Notes: generated from the sequence alone by a model not told the origin. A stretch of DNA of 64,000 nucleotides from Branchiostoma floridae (GCF_000003815.2 NC_049993.1:19659694-19723693); one strand, 5' to 3'; positions 22,810-34,772 are shown, counted from the stretch's first letter. Translations and numbers: made by a program.

Positions 22810-23060
22810 ATAAATGTGTGTTTGGCTCAGATGCCAGAGGTTCTGAGTACCAATCCTGTCATGCCACCGATCTTGTGCCTTTGGGAAAGGCGCTTCACAC
22901 GACTTTCCTCACTCCACCCAGGTGTAAAAATGTAAAAATGAGTACCTGACTTCGGTTGGCGAGGTAAAAGGCTGTGGAAGTAGAGGGATGGGCTCCGCCT
23001 TCCTATACAATACCTAGACCCAGTTAATAACCACCCATTGCCTCTACATATACAGGCTAT
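22810..23060 (+). mobile_element. tRNA-derived SINE (degenerate head)
   Basis: It contains TGTGCCTTTGGGAAAGGCGC followed by CTTCACACGACTTTCC, the same central block as in the well-bounded SINE at 60587-60845 (TGTGCCCTTGGGAAAGGCAC). It continues with GAGTACCTGACTTCGGTTGG, a phrase also found near 47675. Confidence 0.6.
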
Positions 23061-23269
23061 GGGACTACCTGAACCCCTTTTTAACCCAAATTGAACCTGA
23101 CATCTACATTGCACTTCAGCCGAAAGTTGAACAAACCCCCGTACACTCAACGGATCGATACCAAACGCATCTGTCAGAAGACTGATATCTCCTTGGCAGC
23201 CGGCCGTCTCAAGGGGCGCGCCAAGACGTCTTTGAAGTTGATGGTGCAATCAGTCGTGACGACCAAGAC

Positions 23270-23372
23270 GCCTGGCCAAGACGTCACGTGACTCGTGACG
23301 TCACTGGCGCGCTTTAAAACAGCAGGAGTCGGGATTAGATCGACAGTGGGACATTATCCAGCGGGAGAGTCG
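23270..23372 (+). promoter_or_regulatory. Candidate promoter with E-box, CRE and TATA-like box
   Basis: CACGTG at 23285-23290, a perfect CRE (TGACGTCA) at 23296-23303 and TTTAAAA at 23313-23319 lie within 35 bases. About 55 bases further a splice donor (CG then GTAAGA at 23373) could end a non-coding first exon. A second possible exon with donor GTAGGT lies near 23700-23790. No coding exon could be linked, so this is a suggestion only. Confidence 0.25.
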
Positions 23373-24689
23373 GTAAGATGTTATGATATTCCCGTCGTGT
23401 GGCAGTCCCGGCATATGCCATCAAATAACGCATGGGTCTGTCCATCATATACCTTCAAACGGCTGTTCAGAATCAGATATGAAAGGTGCAGGAGTGACAG
23501 GCCGTTCAGTGTAGTATAACCAGCAGTCGCCGCGCCGCGTGCCTGCGAAGCTGGTGTGGTACACAGAGATGTGGTAGTGGTGATACATGCTGATAAACTG
23601 ATACAAACACAGAAACTGAGCGGTCGATGGTTTCTTCTTTCGGGACGGTTGGAGGTTTTACCGACATGAGTTGGAAGGAGGCGGACCGAGGGAAGGTTCC
23701 GGGCGGGGACTGACGGGAGACTGAGCGGCGTCGCACGCTTAGAGAGGCTCCAAGTTCAACGGCAAGAGCAGAGAGCTGGCAACGGCAGGTAGGTGGGTTC
23801 TAGGAACCGTTCTGTAACACTTTCCTGCATGTGGTGTGCGCCAAAACGTCACCCAAAGAGATGTAGTTTCGATTATGTTTTCACACCATGTCAATGTCTT
23901 GTCTTGTTTGATTGGTAATGATTCGATGTCATCCGTTTTGGTCGAAGCATGGGTTCCTTCGTGCAACATTCTTGCGATCCGCTTGAAAGCTCAATACACA
24001 AAGATATAGACTGCATCATCTGTTATACACTTTGAAGGTATGATTGGCCAAATTCATTTGTATATGGCTTTGCTATACAGTGTATGGTTGGTATAGATAT
24101 ACGAATCAGTTTTTATCTCAAACTCTGTTGTGTATTTGTGATGACATACAAAAGAATGTGTTATTTTGGTCTTGTTATCGGCGATCAGATTTGCTGAAGA
24201 CATCTCGGCGACATTGAGATTTGTCACTCCCGTGTTCGATATAATTCACTTTCCATTTCATACCCTTGAGGAGTCTTAATCACGGTTTCCATCTTTCCTG
24301 CCTGCCTGCGTCTTGATAAGGACATCTTAAACCGTTAAGATGATTGATTACGCAATTACGATATCGCTATCGTCTTAAACATAATCTAGAAGACGTTGAG
24401 ATTGTGATCACGTTTTGACGCCAGTCTCAGCTGGATCAGACATAAAAGATGATATTTCAAAAAGTTTACAAAAAAACTCCTGACATATAGCCGTGTAAAA
24501 ATCAAAGGAGTAAACTAAAATGGTGTATGGGAGCGAAATATTTCAGCAACGTTGAGTCCATACAAGTTGTCGATTTCATGATATAAGTCAGAAACTATTA
24601 CTTAGAACGAGCTACTATGATACTCAGTGACACATGAGACATACTTCAAAAGGTATGGGTACAAGATCTAGTAGGTAGGTCTGCAGGTC
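23373..24689. other. No gene recognised
   Basis: GC-rich to about 23800, then AT-rich; no protein similarity or repeat boundary is found. Confidence 0.4.
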
Positions 24690-25258
24690 AGTAGGTCTAC
24701 GGAAATCTATCTAGTACTAGTAGTAGCAGTAGGTCTCCAGGAATCTAGTCTGTAGGTCTCCGGGAATCTAGTTGGTAGATCTGTGGGAATCTATTTGGTA
24801 GATCTGTGGGAATCTAGTCGGTAGGTCTCCGGGAATCTAGTCGGTAGGTCTACCGGAATCTAGTCGGTAGGTCTCCGGGAACCTAGCCGTTAGGGCTGTG
24901 GGAATCTAGTTAGAAGGTCTGCGGGAATCTAGTCGGAAGGTATCCGGGAATCTAGTTGGTAGATCTGTGGGAATCTAGTTGGGCGATCTCCGGGAATCTA
25001 GTCGGTAGGTCTACGGGAATCTGTTTGGTATCTCTCCGGGAATCTAGTTGGCTCATCTCCGGGAATCTAGCTGGTAGATCTCCGTGAATCTAGTCGGTAG
25101 ATCTCCGGGAATCTAGTCGGAAGGTCTCCGGGAATCTAGTTGGTAGATCTGTGGGAATCTAGTTGGGCGATCTCCGGGAATCTAGTTGTTAGGTCTCCGG
25201 GAATCTATTTGGTATCTCTCTGGGAATCTAGTTGGGCGATCTCCGGGAATCTAGTCGG
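24690..25258. repeat. 23-bp minisatellite, about 24 copies
   Basis: The consensus contains TAGATCTGTGGGAATCTAG or TAGGTCTCCGGGAATCTAG followed by T(T/C)GG. Copies vary by a few bases. The core resembles the 23-bp array at 31858-32089. Confidence 0.95.
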
Positions 25259-26644
25259 GAGTTTTGTCGGGAGTCTTGCGGTTCCGGCCCGCCCATAAAT
25301 CAGTGATCGATGTAGTCTCCCCGGGGCTTTGCGGCGGAGAAGAAATACGGCCCAATCTTTCCCCTGCCAAGAAGTTTTAGATTGATCCAACAATGGAGTA
25401 CGTGCGCTCCATCACAACAACTCCTGGTGCCTAACTCCTTCTACAAGTTAAAACCGGACAACATGCTTCACTCAAAGTTTAACGGGGCTAAAGACATCCC
25501 ATCACAGCATTGAAGTCAAGTATCTATAAGAGGTCATTAATCATGGTGAAAGTAATTTCGAAAACGTTTAAACTGAGCAAAGAACGGGACACATGTGCAC
25601 CTTTGCAGCCTTGTATTCAGACTGTTCTGCAAGTTCAGCTTAACTCTTAACAGCAAGCTCAGCTCGAAATGTATAACAGGGGCTAAAGACGCCCTACTAT
25701 AATATTTGACCCAGTACCTACGTCATGTGTATGTAAGTGGGTCACTATGCATGGAGAAGGCCTGTAATGTCTATAATTTGTATGATTGATCCAAAAATGG
25801 ATTACGTGTGCATCATCACAACTACATCTCTGATACTCAACCTTTCTATAAGTTCAAGCCTTACAATACCCTCAACTCGCTCATGCTTAACTGGGGCTGC
25901 CGACAGCGCCACACCTTTGACCAATCACGGAGTCACTGAAATCATTATTTTTGATGGAGGTCTTTTATGCGTAGAACCTTTAGATTGAACCGATAATGGA
26001 ATGGGTGCGCGCCAACGCAGCAGCGTCTCGCGAGTCCCTCACTAACGTCACCTGTCCACAAGTGGGTCATCCATTCCGACGAAGGCCTGAACTGTTAAGT
26101 ACAATTACATTGATCTGGCATCAATGACGTACACAACAATCATCGATACTTGCCTCAAAAGAGCTGAAGACATTGTCGACAAAACCAGTGGCCATCTAAA
26201 GACTATAGGGAAACATTGGAGTTTATATAGTGAATCTCTGTATCTACTTGTTCTACATTTAAAAAAACAGTTCTGAGTTTGTGTGAGTTCTTTTGAAATC
26301 ATTGAGAAAACACTTGAGCCAGCCTTGAACAAACTTGGAGATTACCGGAATACCCTAGAGACCCTTGCCCACTGACTGAGACAGTGGCAGCGTGGAGATA
26401 CCTCCCAAAGATCTGGACACGAAAAGATTTCCAGCGAGCCCGCCTTTGTGGGATCTTTCTTAAGCCTGTAGACCACCGCAAGACGTTTCCTTACGTCAGC
26501 CACAAGGCGTACGCGCATCCGGAGTGGGCTAAAACAGAGAATCATACAAACATGACTCTGCGCGTCGCCTTCAGTATGCGGGCGTTCCTTTCTCAACTTG
26601 AACCTGATGGACTGCCGAGCTTACCGCGGCTCTGCGTGCGGTAG
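25259..26644. other. No gene recognised
   Basis: Short open frames only. AATGGAxTACGTGCGC-like phrases recur near 25391, 25796 and 25995, each next to ATTGATCCA or ATTGAACC, suggesting a diverged ~300-bp direct repeat. Confidence 0.4.
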
Positions 26645-26890
26645 CCGGCTCACAGGAGGCGAACAGGACGTGCCCGTGAGATCAAACAGCTACCTGCAGA
26701 CTCCCTGACTTTTATAAACGACCGGATCCTCTACAAAGGGCTGAAAACTGTCTGCCCCGCGGCTCAAAGACGAACCAAGTTCAAATGGGATGAAGTTTGT
26801 AAGAAAAAAAAAAACGCCAGTCTGTCAAGTTTTAGGAAGTGTAAAGATTTCAGTTCAGTTGAAGACTTTGCTTGGATCAATATGCTTTAG
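26645..26890 (+). mobile_element. Possible LINE ORF1 C-terminal remnant
   Basis: An 82-codon frame ending at TAG 26888-26890 includes LPADSLTFINDRILYKGLKT, RRTKFKWDEV and FSSVEDF. The order INDRL...KFxW...K...EDF resembles the C-terminal domain of LINE ORF1 proteins. There is no start codon in a sensible place, and upstream frames are broken. Confidence 0.3.
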
Positions 26891-28257
26891 TCAGACAAAG
26901 CCGGTACAATATTGGAAATCTTGACAGTGATACCCACCGGTCTAACTTTACATCGAGAACAAAAGCCTACAGAAAAAGATGTTAAGCTTCAAAGTTAGAT
27001 TCACACTTGCCGTGAGACCTGTGCAGCAATGGCCAGGTGCAAATCACGATATCCTTAGAATTAAAGCAGGTCATTGAAAATCTAATGTTTCATGTTTTCT
27101 GACATCTCAAAAAACAACAACAAGGGGTGCAAATAGACTCCCCGACCCCTACAAATAGATATCCCCCCCCCCCAAAAAAAAAGGTTAAAAGCATTCTTTT
27201 CCAGATTTTCTTGACTATTACTTCAAAATTTGCGGAATCTCCGAAGCCTGAACCTCTCCGTAAATCAGCTGAGCTGAAGCATGAATCGTGACGTGGTTTG
27301 ATCGATGTCGTCATCATTCTCTCATCAACGCTTCGCACAAACTAATGACGTACTATTGGATCTCAGCGGCTCGCAACGGCAAGTATTTAGTGATCCTTTA
27401 TATGTATATGTGGGTGACGAAGCGTTCCACACAGAGCGGACTTTTTTTGCACAATAAACTTTACAAGTTTGAGAAACGTGGGGAGAATTGAAAACTGCAA
27501 AAAAGTTTCCATCGTCAGTTGCAGTTCCGTATTTGGAGTGTTTGAAGTCACGTGACTATGACATAATTCAGGGTCCGCCATGTTGGTGGTTTAACGACAA
27601 GTCATTTTGCTTCACTGTGAAACGTTAGACACAGTTGATATACTATATCTCAACATGTCTGCTTTTGTGTACATCATTAGAGAGAACCAGGCTATTAACT
27701 TTAGTTCTTGAAATATTTGTCAGGCAGCAACTTTTTACAAAATAAATTTAAAAAAAAAACACAATGAACCTTACAAGTCCCATGTATGTGATAAACATTG
27801 AAATTCTCACGAAATTGTCATGGTTGTCCTTAGTGGCTCCATATATAGCTGTAATTCTACACCAGGCGTTCGGTCCTTAGCGGCTCCATATATGGTTGTA
27901 ATTCTACACCACGCGATCTGTGCCAATCAGTGGAACACACGGGTCAAGTGTCAACTTGTTAACGTAATTGCCCCACTTACGCTGACCTTTGTTGACCCAA
28001 AAAGGAAGACTAACAATTTCATGTAGCGCTCTAGGTGGAAGGTGGGCAAAGTTATGTTTGCGATATCAGAATGATATGTGTCTGATTAAAGAAACTTTGG
28101 TAATTTGAAGAAGTTGATGTCAGCGACGCCTGCCGGCCAGGCGTTGCTCTGCAGTATGACAAATCACGCATTAGCGACGTAATTTGTTTTTCGCAAAAAT
28201 GATCTTTTGAAATAGAGATGCTATAACAGTTAACTTAACTTGTTATAAGAACTAAAT
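26891..28257. other. No gene recognised
   Basis: Contains a C/A homopolymer pair at about 27163-27183. A repeated phrase (GGCTCCATATAT, then GTAATTCTACACCA) occurs at 27835 and 27890. Confidence 0.4.
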
Positions 28258-28755
28258 TGCTTGAGAAGACATGAAAACGGTAATACTAGTACTAGTTTTG
28301 AGTTTTAGGATCTAAAAGAGGTCAAAATTTCTTTTCAGGGGCAATATTCCTATTCATTTCAAGCAGTTGCACCTTGGTTGAACTCTATAACAAAATAGCT
28401 TGAAAAGCACATGTGGCCATATACCGACAAACTGAAGCGGTTAGAGAGACAACAACAACATGAAAAGACACGAAAACGTTAATACTCTTGACTCGTTTTA
28501 GGATTTAAACAAATGTCAAAACTCCTTTTTAATTTAAGGGTAATACTGTATTACATGTGCTATCTACTTCAACCTGTTGCAGCAAAGCTTAACGCTATAA
28601 CAATATAGCTTAAGAAGGCATGCAAAGGTTGATACTCTTGACTATCTTTATAGTACATGTTTTGTATTTAAAAAGAGGTCATAGACTCCTTTTCAGGGGC
28701 CATATTCATTTCCAGTTGTAACAGCAAAGCCGAACTCTATAACAAGAAAGCTTGA
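28258..28755. repeat. ~180-bp tandem repeat, three diverged copies
   Basis: The phrases ACTCTATAACAA, TAGCTTGA, AATACTCTTGACT and AAAGAGGTCA, followed by CTCCTTTTCAGGGGC, recur in the same order. Confidence 0.65.
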
Positions 28756-28976
28756 CATCCTTCGATTTCCAGCACGCGGGAGTAATTTCTCCACAAAAGC
28801 GAGCAGCGCGTTACATCTCATTTTCCGGCCCTCACGTCCGTAATCAGCCACCGGAGATGAAAACAGCTCCGCTTCGTCTCCATTACCGGGTCGTCAAAAG
28901 CGTCGGGATCGATTCGCCGATAGCCGTTGGTTGCAGTCTTCGAACGGGGCTGTTTTTTTTTGGGGGGGGGGGGGGG

Positions 28977-29153
28977 CATTGGTTCGCGATTTTCAACGTT
29001 GGCTATGTTCTCTTGTCCCTGTAAAGGGAGTTTGCCGTGATAGCGAGTCTTGCCCCGTCCCGAACACTCGCTATCATGGCAAACTCCCTTTCTCGGCAAA
29101 CTCCCTTTCCCGGCAAAAGAGAACAGAGCCAACGCTGACAATCGCGAACCAAC
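28977..29153. mobile_element. Fold-back element (~175 bp) next to a poly-G run
   Basis: The left arm starts GCATTGGTTCGCGAT and the right arm ends ATCGCGAACCAACGC. Inside, AAAGGGAGTTTGCC and GATAGCGAGT pair with ACTCGCTATC and GGCAAACTCCCTTT; the last of these is duplicated in the right arm. A run of 14-15 G precedes it. Confidence 0.7.
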
Positions 29154-29341
29154 GCGATTCAAATTTGTCCGTACGTATTTTAAAGGCTACGTCAGCCACG
29201 TATTTCTGAAAACGTGGGGGAACGACTGGCACATACGGGGGGCGATTCCGCAGCCCGATGGCACACAAAGTTTTGCCTGCACGCAAAGTTCTACGGCGTG
29301 TCTGCATGCTCCAAAATACGTCGGATCCTCTTTAATTTTTC

Positions 29342-29394
29342 GTTTCCTAAAACATCCCGACCGGGCTCCGGTTTGGAAATGTGACCTAAGCCTA
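29342..29394. mobile_element. Single terminus of the element at 62226
   Basis: It reads CCCGACCGGGCTCC, then GTTTGGAAATGTGACCTAAG, matching the right terminus of the complete element at 62226-62425. Confidence 0.6.
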
Positions 29395-29534
29395 ACTACG
29401 ATAGCCCGTGCCACAAAGAGACTGGAGTCCAGGTTAGCGCCTGTCAAAAACTCTTGCCGGAGTTCCCAACAGCCGGCCCTGCAGGGGGCGTAATGGATTG
29501 AAGTGCCGACTAGAAGGGACGGCCGCGTGCCATT

Positions 29535-29870
29535 ATAGACGGCGTGCGAGCACTTAGCGCTAACGAGATGACGTGCCATCGCCTGGAGGAGAGCTGAAGG
29601 GGGAGGCGTGTGAGAGGTTTCGTCAGCTCAACTCTCGCGAGAGTTTGTGCATGAAGTCTCGCGAGAGTTAGCGCGTTGCACCTTGGGGAAGAGCTCGAGT
29701 AGAGCGCGCGAGCACTTAGCGCTAACGAGATGACGTGCCATCGCCTGGAGAAGAGCTGAAGGGGGAGGCGTGTGAGAGGTTTGATCGGCTCTAATCTCGC
29801 GAGAGTTTGCTGACGACGTCTCGCGAGAGTTAGCGCGTTGCACCCTGGGGAAGAGTTTGAGTAGGGACAG
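29535..29870. repeat. 168-bp tandem duplication
   Basis: Two copies, from about 29545 and 29713, share AGCACTTAGCGCTAACGAGA, TGACGTGCCATCGCCTGGAG and GAGCTGAAGGGGGAGGCGTG with few changes. Confidence 0.9.
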
Positions 29871-29946
29871 CAAACAAGAGGCCACAATATCGGGTGTTAG
29901 AACAACTTTGTTGTTTGTCCTTGACGTCTCGCGAGAGAGAAGACTC
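29633..29946. promoter_or_regulatory. Cluster of five TCTCGCGAGA palindromes
   Basis: Perfect copies lie at 29633-29642, 29657-29666, 29795-29804, 29819-29828 and 29937-29946. In vertebrates this element is a core-promoter motif reported to bind BANP. Four of the five sit in the 168-bp duplication, so repeat structure explains part of the clustering. No transcript start could be assigned. Confidence 0.4.
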
Positions 29947-30449
29947 GGTAAGATAAAGAGCAGACGAGTTGTCGCTGACGAGTTGACGCCATATGGCCTG
30001 TAGCGAACTTGAAAAATAAAGAAGGAGCCTCAGAGTGAGAGAAAGGAATGGTTGGATCAATTGACTCGAGAAGTCGAGTTTGTGCGTCAAGACTCGCGAG
30101 TGTCCGCTCGTGTTATCTCACGTGAGTTTCAATGCAATCCTAAAGGAGAAAATTCCAGGTGCCAGCCGACAAAGAGGGCGTGTGTACATCTATATGAAGT
30201 AGATAGCGTGTGACTACATTTTAAAGGCACCCACTGACCGTTGCTCATCGTTTATTCTGATCGAGCAACATGTCATAGAAAAGTTTTGCAGATTCTTCAA
30301 TAAGCTATAAAAACCTTTATCTGCATGTACAGGCCATTCAATAAACTGAAAAAAAAGGTTATCTACATGTACAGACATAGATCAATGTTAGCCCACCCCA
30401 ACATCAAGGTTGAGTCTGCCGTGAATAGGCTCCAGACAAGGCCATGGTG

Positions 30450-30985
30450 GATCCATATATCGGGTTCAGGAGATGGAGCAACTTTGTTACCGGAAAATCT
30501 GTTTGATCTTGACTTGTTGCGAGATCGTTCGCGTGTTGTTAAAAGTGCTCCCTCACCAATTGGTGCATAGGGCGGCGCCCATCTCTGTTTCTGCATTCCT
30601 GGGCCGCACAGCTTTGTGCAATCACTACAGCAGAAAGCTAGTCCATTGGTAGTGGTGTAGCAACTTTGTTGCCGTAAGTCTGATCGATCTTAATCGTTCG
30701 CTAGTTGTTAAAAGTTCTCCAAGCACCAAATGGTGCAGGGGCGGCGCCTATCTTCGTTTCTGTATCCCTGGACCACACAGCTTTGTGCAATCACTACAGC
30801 AGGAGGCTATTGGTAGTGATGTAGCAACGTTGTTGCCGTAAGTCTGATTGATCTTGATGAATCGCGCGTTGTTAAAGGTGCTCCCCGCACCGATTGGTGC
30901 ATAGGGCGGCGCCCATCTCTGTTTCTGTATCCCTGGGCCACACAACTTTGTGCAATCACTACAGGAGGAGGCTAGTCCATCGTTA
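30450..30985. repeat. ~167-bp tandem repeat, just over three copies
   Basis: CTTTGTGCAATCACTACAG occurs at 30612, 30781 and (starting ACTTTG) 30945. GCGGCGCC(C/T)ATCT and TTTGTTGCCGTAAGTCTGAT recur in the same order. Confidence 0.9.
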
Positions 30986-31308
30986 GTGGTCTTTGTGTCA
31001 AGTCATATACTACTTCCCAATGGTGAGTGCTAAGTAGAGAAAGCATGTACCATTTTTAAAGGCTTTGGTATGACTTGGTTTTGATCGAACTCACGAACAA
31101 CGTAATGCAAGGCGAACACCATGTTACCACGTTACCCTTTAAGCTAGATAAAGATAGATATTTGTCATGGCATCAACGTTAGGACGCCATGAGCTACTTG
31201 TCACATTTGCTCCACTGCTCATTTATTCATTACTAATTGAGCCATATGACAGTGGGCTTCTTAAATTCGCACAACAAGCATAGACTTATTGTGAATACGT
31301 ATATGTAC

Positions 31309-31401
31309 AATGGATGAATGAATGAGTGAATGAAAGAATGAAAGAATGAATGAATAAATGAATGAATGAATGGATGGATGAATGAATGAATAAATTAATG
31401 A
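31309..31401. repeat. (GAAT)n microsatellite with variants
   Basis: About 22 GAAT/GAAA/GGAT units. Confidence 0.95.
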
Positions 31402-31857
31402 AAGAGTGGAGCTTTGTTTGAATGTCTGGCGCGTTATGCATTCAGCTCATGACCAAGAGAAAATACAGTTCAAATATTACATATGGGAAGGTTCAAATTC
31501 AAATATCAAAGGGTATAATTTTTCTTGTGTTAGATATCAACATTAAAATATCTATGCAGGAACAAACCAAGACCAACACCAGGTCCTCGCGTTGCTAATC
31601 ATCCTCTTCCAGACGACGCCACGCCAGATCCATATATCGGATTATTCAAGCGAAAATATTTACGGATGAGGAGATCAAAAAGATTAAATCTGCATCGATC
31701 CAGGCGCGATTTCACAAAAACGAATCGATTAGAAGCTTTTGGCGGAAACACTTTCGCGTCCCAAGTTGTTTATCATCCTGTCATTGATAACAGCGCACGT
31801 ACGCGAACGGGGTAGCTGGTCACGAAGAACGTAACAGTCTGGAAAAGCATTAGAAAT
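31402..31857. other. No feature recognised
   Basis: Unique-looking sequence with no open frame of interest. Confidence 0.4.
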
Positions 31858-32089
31858 AGTCCATGTTTTAGATCTATAGGAATCCATGTTTTAGGTCTAT
31901 AAGAATCCATGTTTTAGATCTATTGGAACCCATGTTTTAGGTCTATTGGAACCCATGTTTTAGATCTATTAGAATCCATGTTTTAGATCTATTGGAATCC
32001 ATGTTTTAGATCTATTGGAATCCATGTTTTAGATCTATTGGAACCCATGCTTTAGACCTTTTGGAACCCATGCTTTAGATCTATTGGAA
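31858..32089. repeat. 23-bp minisatellite, ten copies
   Basis: The unit contains CCATGTTTTAGATCTATTGG followed by AAT. The TAGATCTxxxGGAATC part matches the core of the 23-bp array at 24690-25258. Confidence 0.95.
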
Positions 32090-32531
32090 TAAATGATATC
32101 TTCTTGACATCAAGATGATTTCTCTCGTTGTTGCAAGGTTTTCAGTGAGCCTATGAAATAAGAAGATATACAACAATCTTTTCCGTCTTTGAAAAGATTA
32201 CTAGAAAATGACAGGCCTTTGTCTTGCTTTTAATATGTTTCCTTGTCTTGTCTCTGATTTTAATATTTTCCTAACTGGAAGATACTTGACTACTTCGAGA
32301 CAAACATCATTGATACTATGAGCTACAACATTTCTACGTCTCCTTTCCAGTAGACGGCGATCGCGCAGCGCTCTCTGCGACCTTAAAGCGATGTGTGTAA
32401 ACTTAGCTTCCATACTGGGCATATCATACCAAAGATTCGTTTTTTCCATACAATTCGTTGAGCGATCTGTCGAATTTGAGCCCGCACAGAGAGCGCAGCG
32501 AGAGCGCCGACCTAGTGAAAAGGCAATATTA

Positions 32532-32763
32532 TACCCCTGTCACATTTGGCGAAAATCGATCGGACGACGATTCTGCGGCAATCGCCCGAGCCTCGCTTAT
32601 AATAACAGCTTAATTGCACAACAATTGTACAAGGTACAAAGTATGGCTTATATGTGACAGGGGCGGATTTTAGGTGAACAATACTCGCAACCCTCTGTCG
32701 ATTTTAAATATGGCCGATCTTCCATCGATACGCCCGAATATCGTGGATAATGTGACAGGGGTA
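32532..32763. mobile_element. 232-bp Harbinger-like MITE with TTA target duplication
   Basis: The ends are TACCCCTGTCACATTT and TAATGTGACAGGGGTA, flanked by TTA at 32529-32531 and 32764-32766. GAAAATCGATCGGACGACGA matches the subterminal region of the element at 17527. A second GTGACAGGGGCGGATTT inside (32654) suggests a nested or composite structure. Confidence 0.8.
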
Positions 32764-33311
32764 TTAAAAACATACACAAAGATATACACAAAGACATACA
32801 CAATTCAAACTCGACTCTCTCACCCAGCCGAGCCGGTTTGCTCGTCATATATCGATTTTCTCGTCCTCAGAAACGTCCCGGCGATGAATTAATCGTCCCC
32901 GAGTAAATCCGAGACAGGGATGTAATACTGCGCGCGCCGAGAGGTCAAAACAAACTGATCCACATCCGCCTGAAAAATTGGCACCACCTCCTTATATGGA
33001 GATGGAGGGACATCCCGTTCCGAACTGGGTCACACCCCCATTTCACGCCTCTCCTTTTATGGACGGGGGTCCAATAGTAACATGTCTGACGGATTGGCGG
33101 ACACACCGCTTCTGACTGGAGTCGTTTGTTATATCTTGAACCCGGCTTTTGGGCTGTGGCCGTTTTGTGGCCTGGTCTTTTATGGGGACATTTTAAATGT
33201 GACAGTTGTAGGGTTTATATTATGGTGCTTTGTTTCAGCCTGTGGGTTGATACGTATAGCTTTATTTCAAGCGGAAGGAGGAAGAAGATGTGAGTTGTGC
33301 TTGGTTATGAT
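32764..33311. other. No gene assigned; hydrophobic open frame at 33082-33311
   Basis: A frame from ATG 33082 into the gap encodes a hydrophobic stretch that could span a membrane two or three times (FILWCFVSACGLIRIALF). I see no homology, and the frame is cut by the gap, so I do not call it a gene. Confidence 0.3.
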
Positions 33312-33411
33312 NNNNNNNNNNNNNNNNNNNNNNNNNNNNNNNNNNNNNNNNNNNNNNNNNNNNNNNNNNNNNNNNNNNNNNNNNNNNNNNNNNNNNNNNN
33401 NNNNNNNNNNN
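33312..33411. other. Assembly gap (100 N)
   Basis: Exactly 100 N, followed by TATAGTA-type simple sequence. Confidence 0.99.
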
Positions 33412-33579
33412 AGTATAGTATGGTATAGTACTGTGAAACGTTTTACAGAGTAGTATAGTGATCTTTAGGTTAGGGTAGGGTAATGAAGGGTAGTAAGTTC
33501 GAACCCTCACAATGTTGAACACTTCCTCGAGACACAGACCTCAAAAAGCTAAAAGAATTATAACGGTTTGCTTGTAAAG

Positions 33580-33720
33580 GTTATAAGAAACTACTCCCTT
33601 TGATAAGTGCGGTGGGTTCTTTTACGTGCTTGAGGTGTGGCTCTCCTCGGACACGGGACCTCGGGATTCGCTGCAAGCACGAGTATTGACGCCACCTCCC
33701 ACACAGTGAGCTTCACCTTA
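33580..33720. mobile_element. Dispersed repeat with TAAGTGCGGTGGGTTCTTTT
   Basis: TACTCCCTTTGATAAGTGCG, followed by GTGCTTGAGGTGTGGCTCTC and ACACGGGACCTCGGG, is the kind of block found in abundant marine-animal repeats. A fragment lies at 6925-7020 in the eIF2D intron. Confidence 0.5.
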
Positions 33721-33816
33721 AACATGCACAACAGCCCCGCCCACTCACAAAGGAGCTATCACTGCCGCCATCTCACATCAAAAGTGGATTTGCGGAAGTG
33801 AGCTCCCCACTGCCTA

Positions 33817-33961
33817 TCCTAGCGGAGATAACCATGAACTTGGCACCCTAATCTTAGCGCAGATAACCATGAACTTGGCACCCTGATCTTAGCGGAGATT
33901 ACCATGAACTTGGCACCCTAATCTTAGCGGAGATAACCGTGAACTTGGTACCCTAATCTTT
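33817..33961. repeat. 37-bp tandem repeat, four copies
   Basis: The unit includes CTTAGCGGAGATAACCATGA and ACTTGGCACCCTAAT. Confidence 0.95.
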
Positions 33962-34069
33962 CCTCCTTCAGAAATGGGCAATTTCTCATTATCGCCCGCG
34001 GCGTCGGTAGGGTATGGATTTATGCGGCGCGATGGGGTCCTGATCTCTTTAGCGGGAGAGGTCGCGGGT

Positions 34070-34660
34070 TCTGATACAGGTACTGAATGATACATGCATC
34101 TACGGTTGCCACACTTGTTGCCACACTTCTTCTTATGGTCGCATCCAGTGTAGCAAACTGCTATTAGTTTTACATGCTACAGGTAGGGCAAAGAGATGGC
34201 AACCTTCACTTCGACGAAGAGCTTCTTAAAAGGTCGTTGATTCTGAAACAGGTATTGAATGATACATCATGCATGTACGGTGTATCCTAGTTGTTCAGTC
34301 GGGTGTAGCAATGGTGGAGACACTCTGATTCTTGTGTAAATGTATCCATTTTTACAGTCGCAGTGTAGCAAACTGCTTGTACATGCTACAGATAAGGCAT
34401 TGAGAGCTTCTTGAAACGTTGCTGATTCTGAAACAGGTATTGAATGATACATGCATCTACGCTTTCCACGCTTGTTGCCACACTTGTGTCAATTCATCCA
34501 TTCTTACGGTCGCATCCAGTGTAGCAAACATTGGATTCTGCTTATACAAGCTACAAATAAGACAACGAGATGGCAACCGTCACTTCGACGAAGAGCTTCT
34601 TTAAAAGGTTGCTGGTCCTGAAGCCTATACTAAATGATACAGCATGCATCTATGGTGTAT
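34070..34660. repeat. ~180-bp tandem repeat, three and a half copies
   Basis: AGGTATTGAATGATACAT-type phrases lie at 34077, 34251, 34435 and (diverged) 34623, with CAGTGTAGCAAACTGCTT and TCGACGAAGAGCTTCTT recurring between them. Confidence 0.85.
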
Positions 34661-34772
34661 TCTAGATGTTCACTTGGATGTAGAAATCGTGTAGACACCC
34701 TGATTCTTGTGGCAATGTATCCTTTATCACGGTTGCATGTAGTGTAGCAGCAGTAGGAGGAGTTGAGAGAAT

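Noticed and set aside
24690-25258. CRISPR-like array
   Set aside because: Units are contiguous 23-bp tandem repeats with no unique spacers, in a eukaryotic genome.
28818-29887. Several frames of 110-150 codons
   Set aside because: They cross the fold-back element and the CGCG tandem duplication; GC-rich repeats lack stops by composition.
33082-33311. Small membrane protein gene
   Set aside because: The frame is hydrophobic but has no homology I recognise, no clear start context and is cut by a gap.
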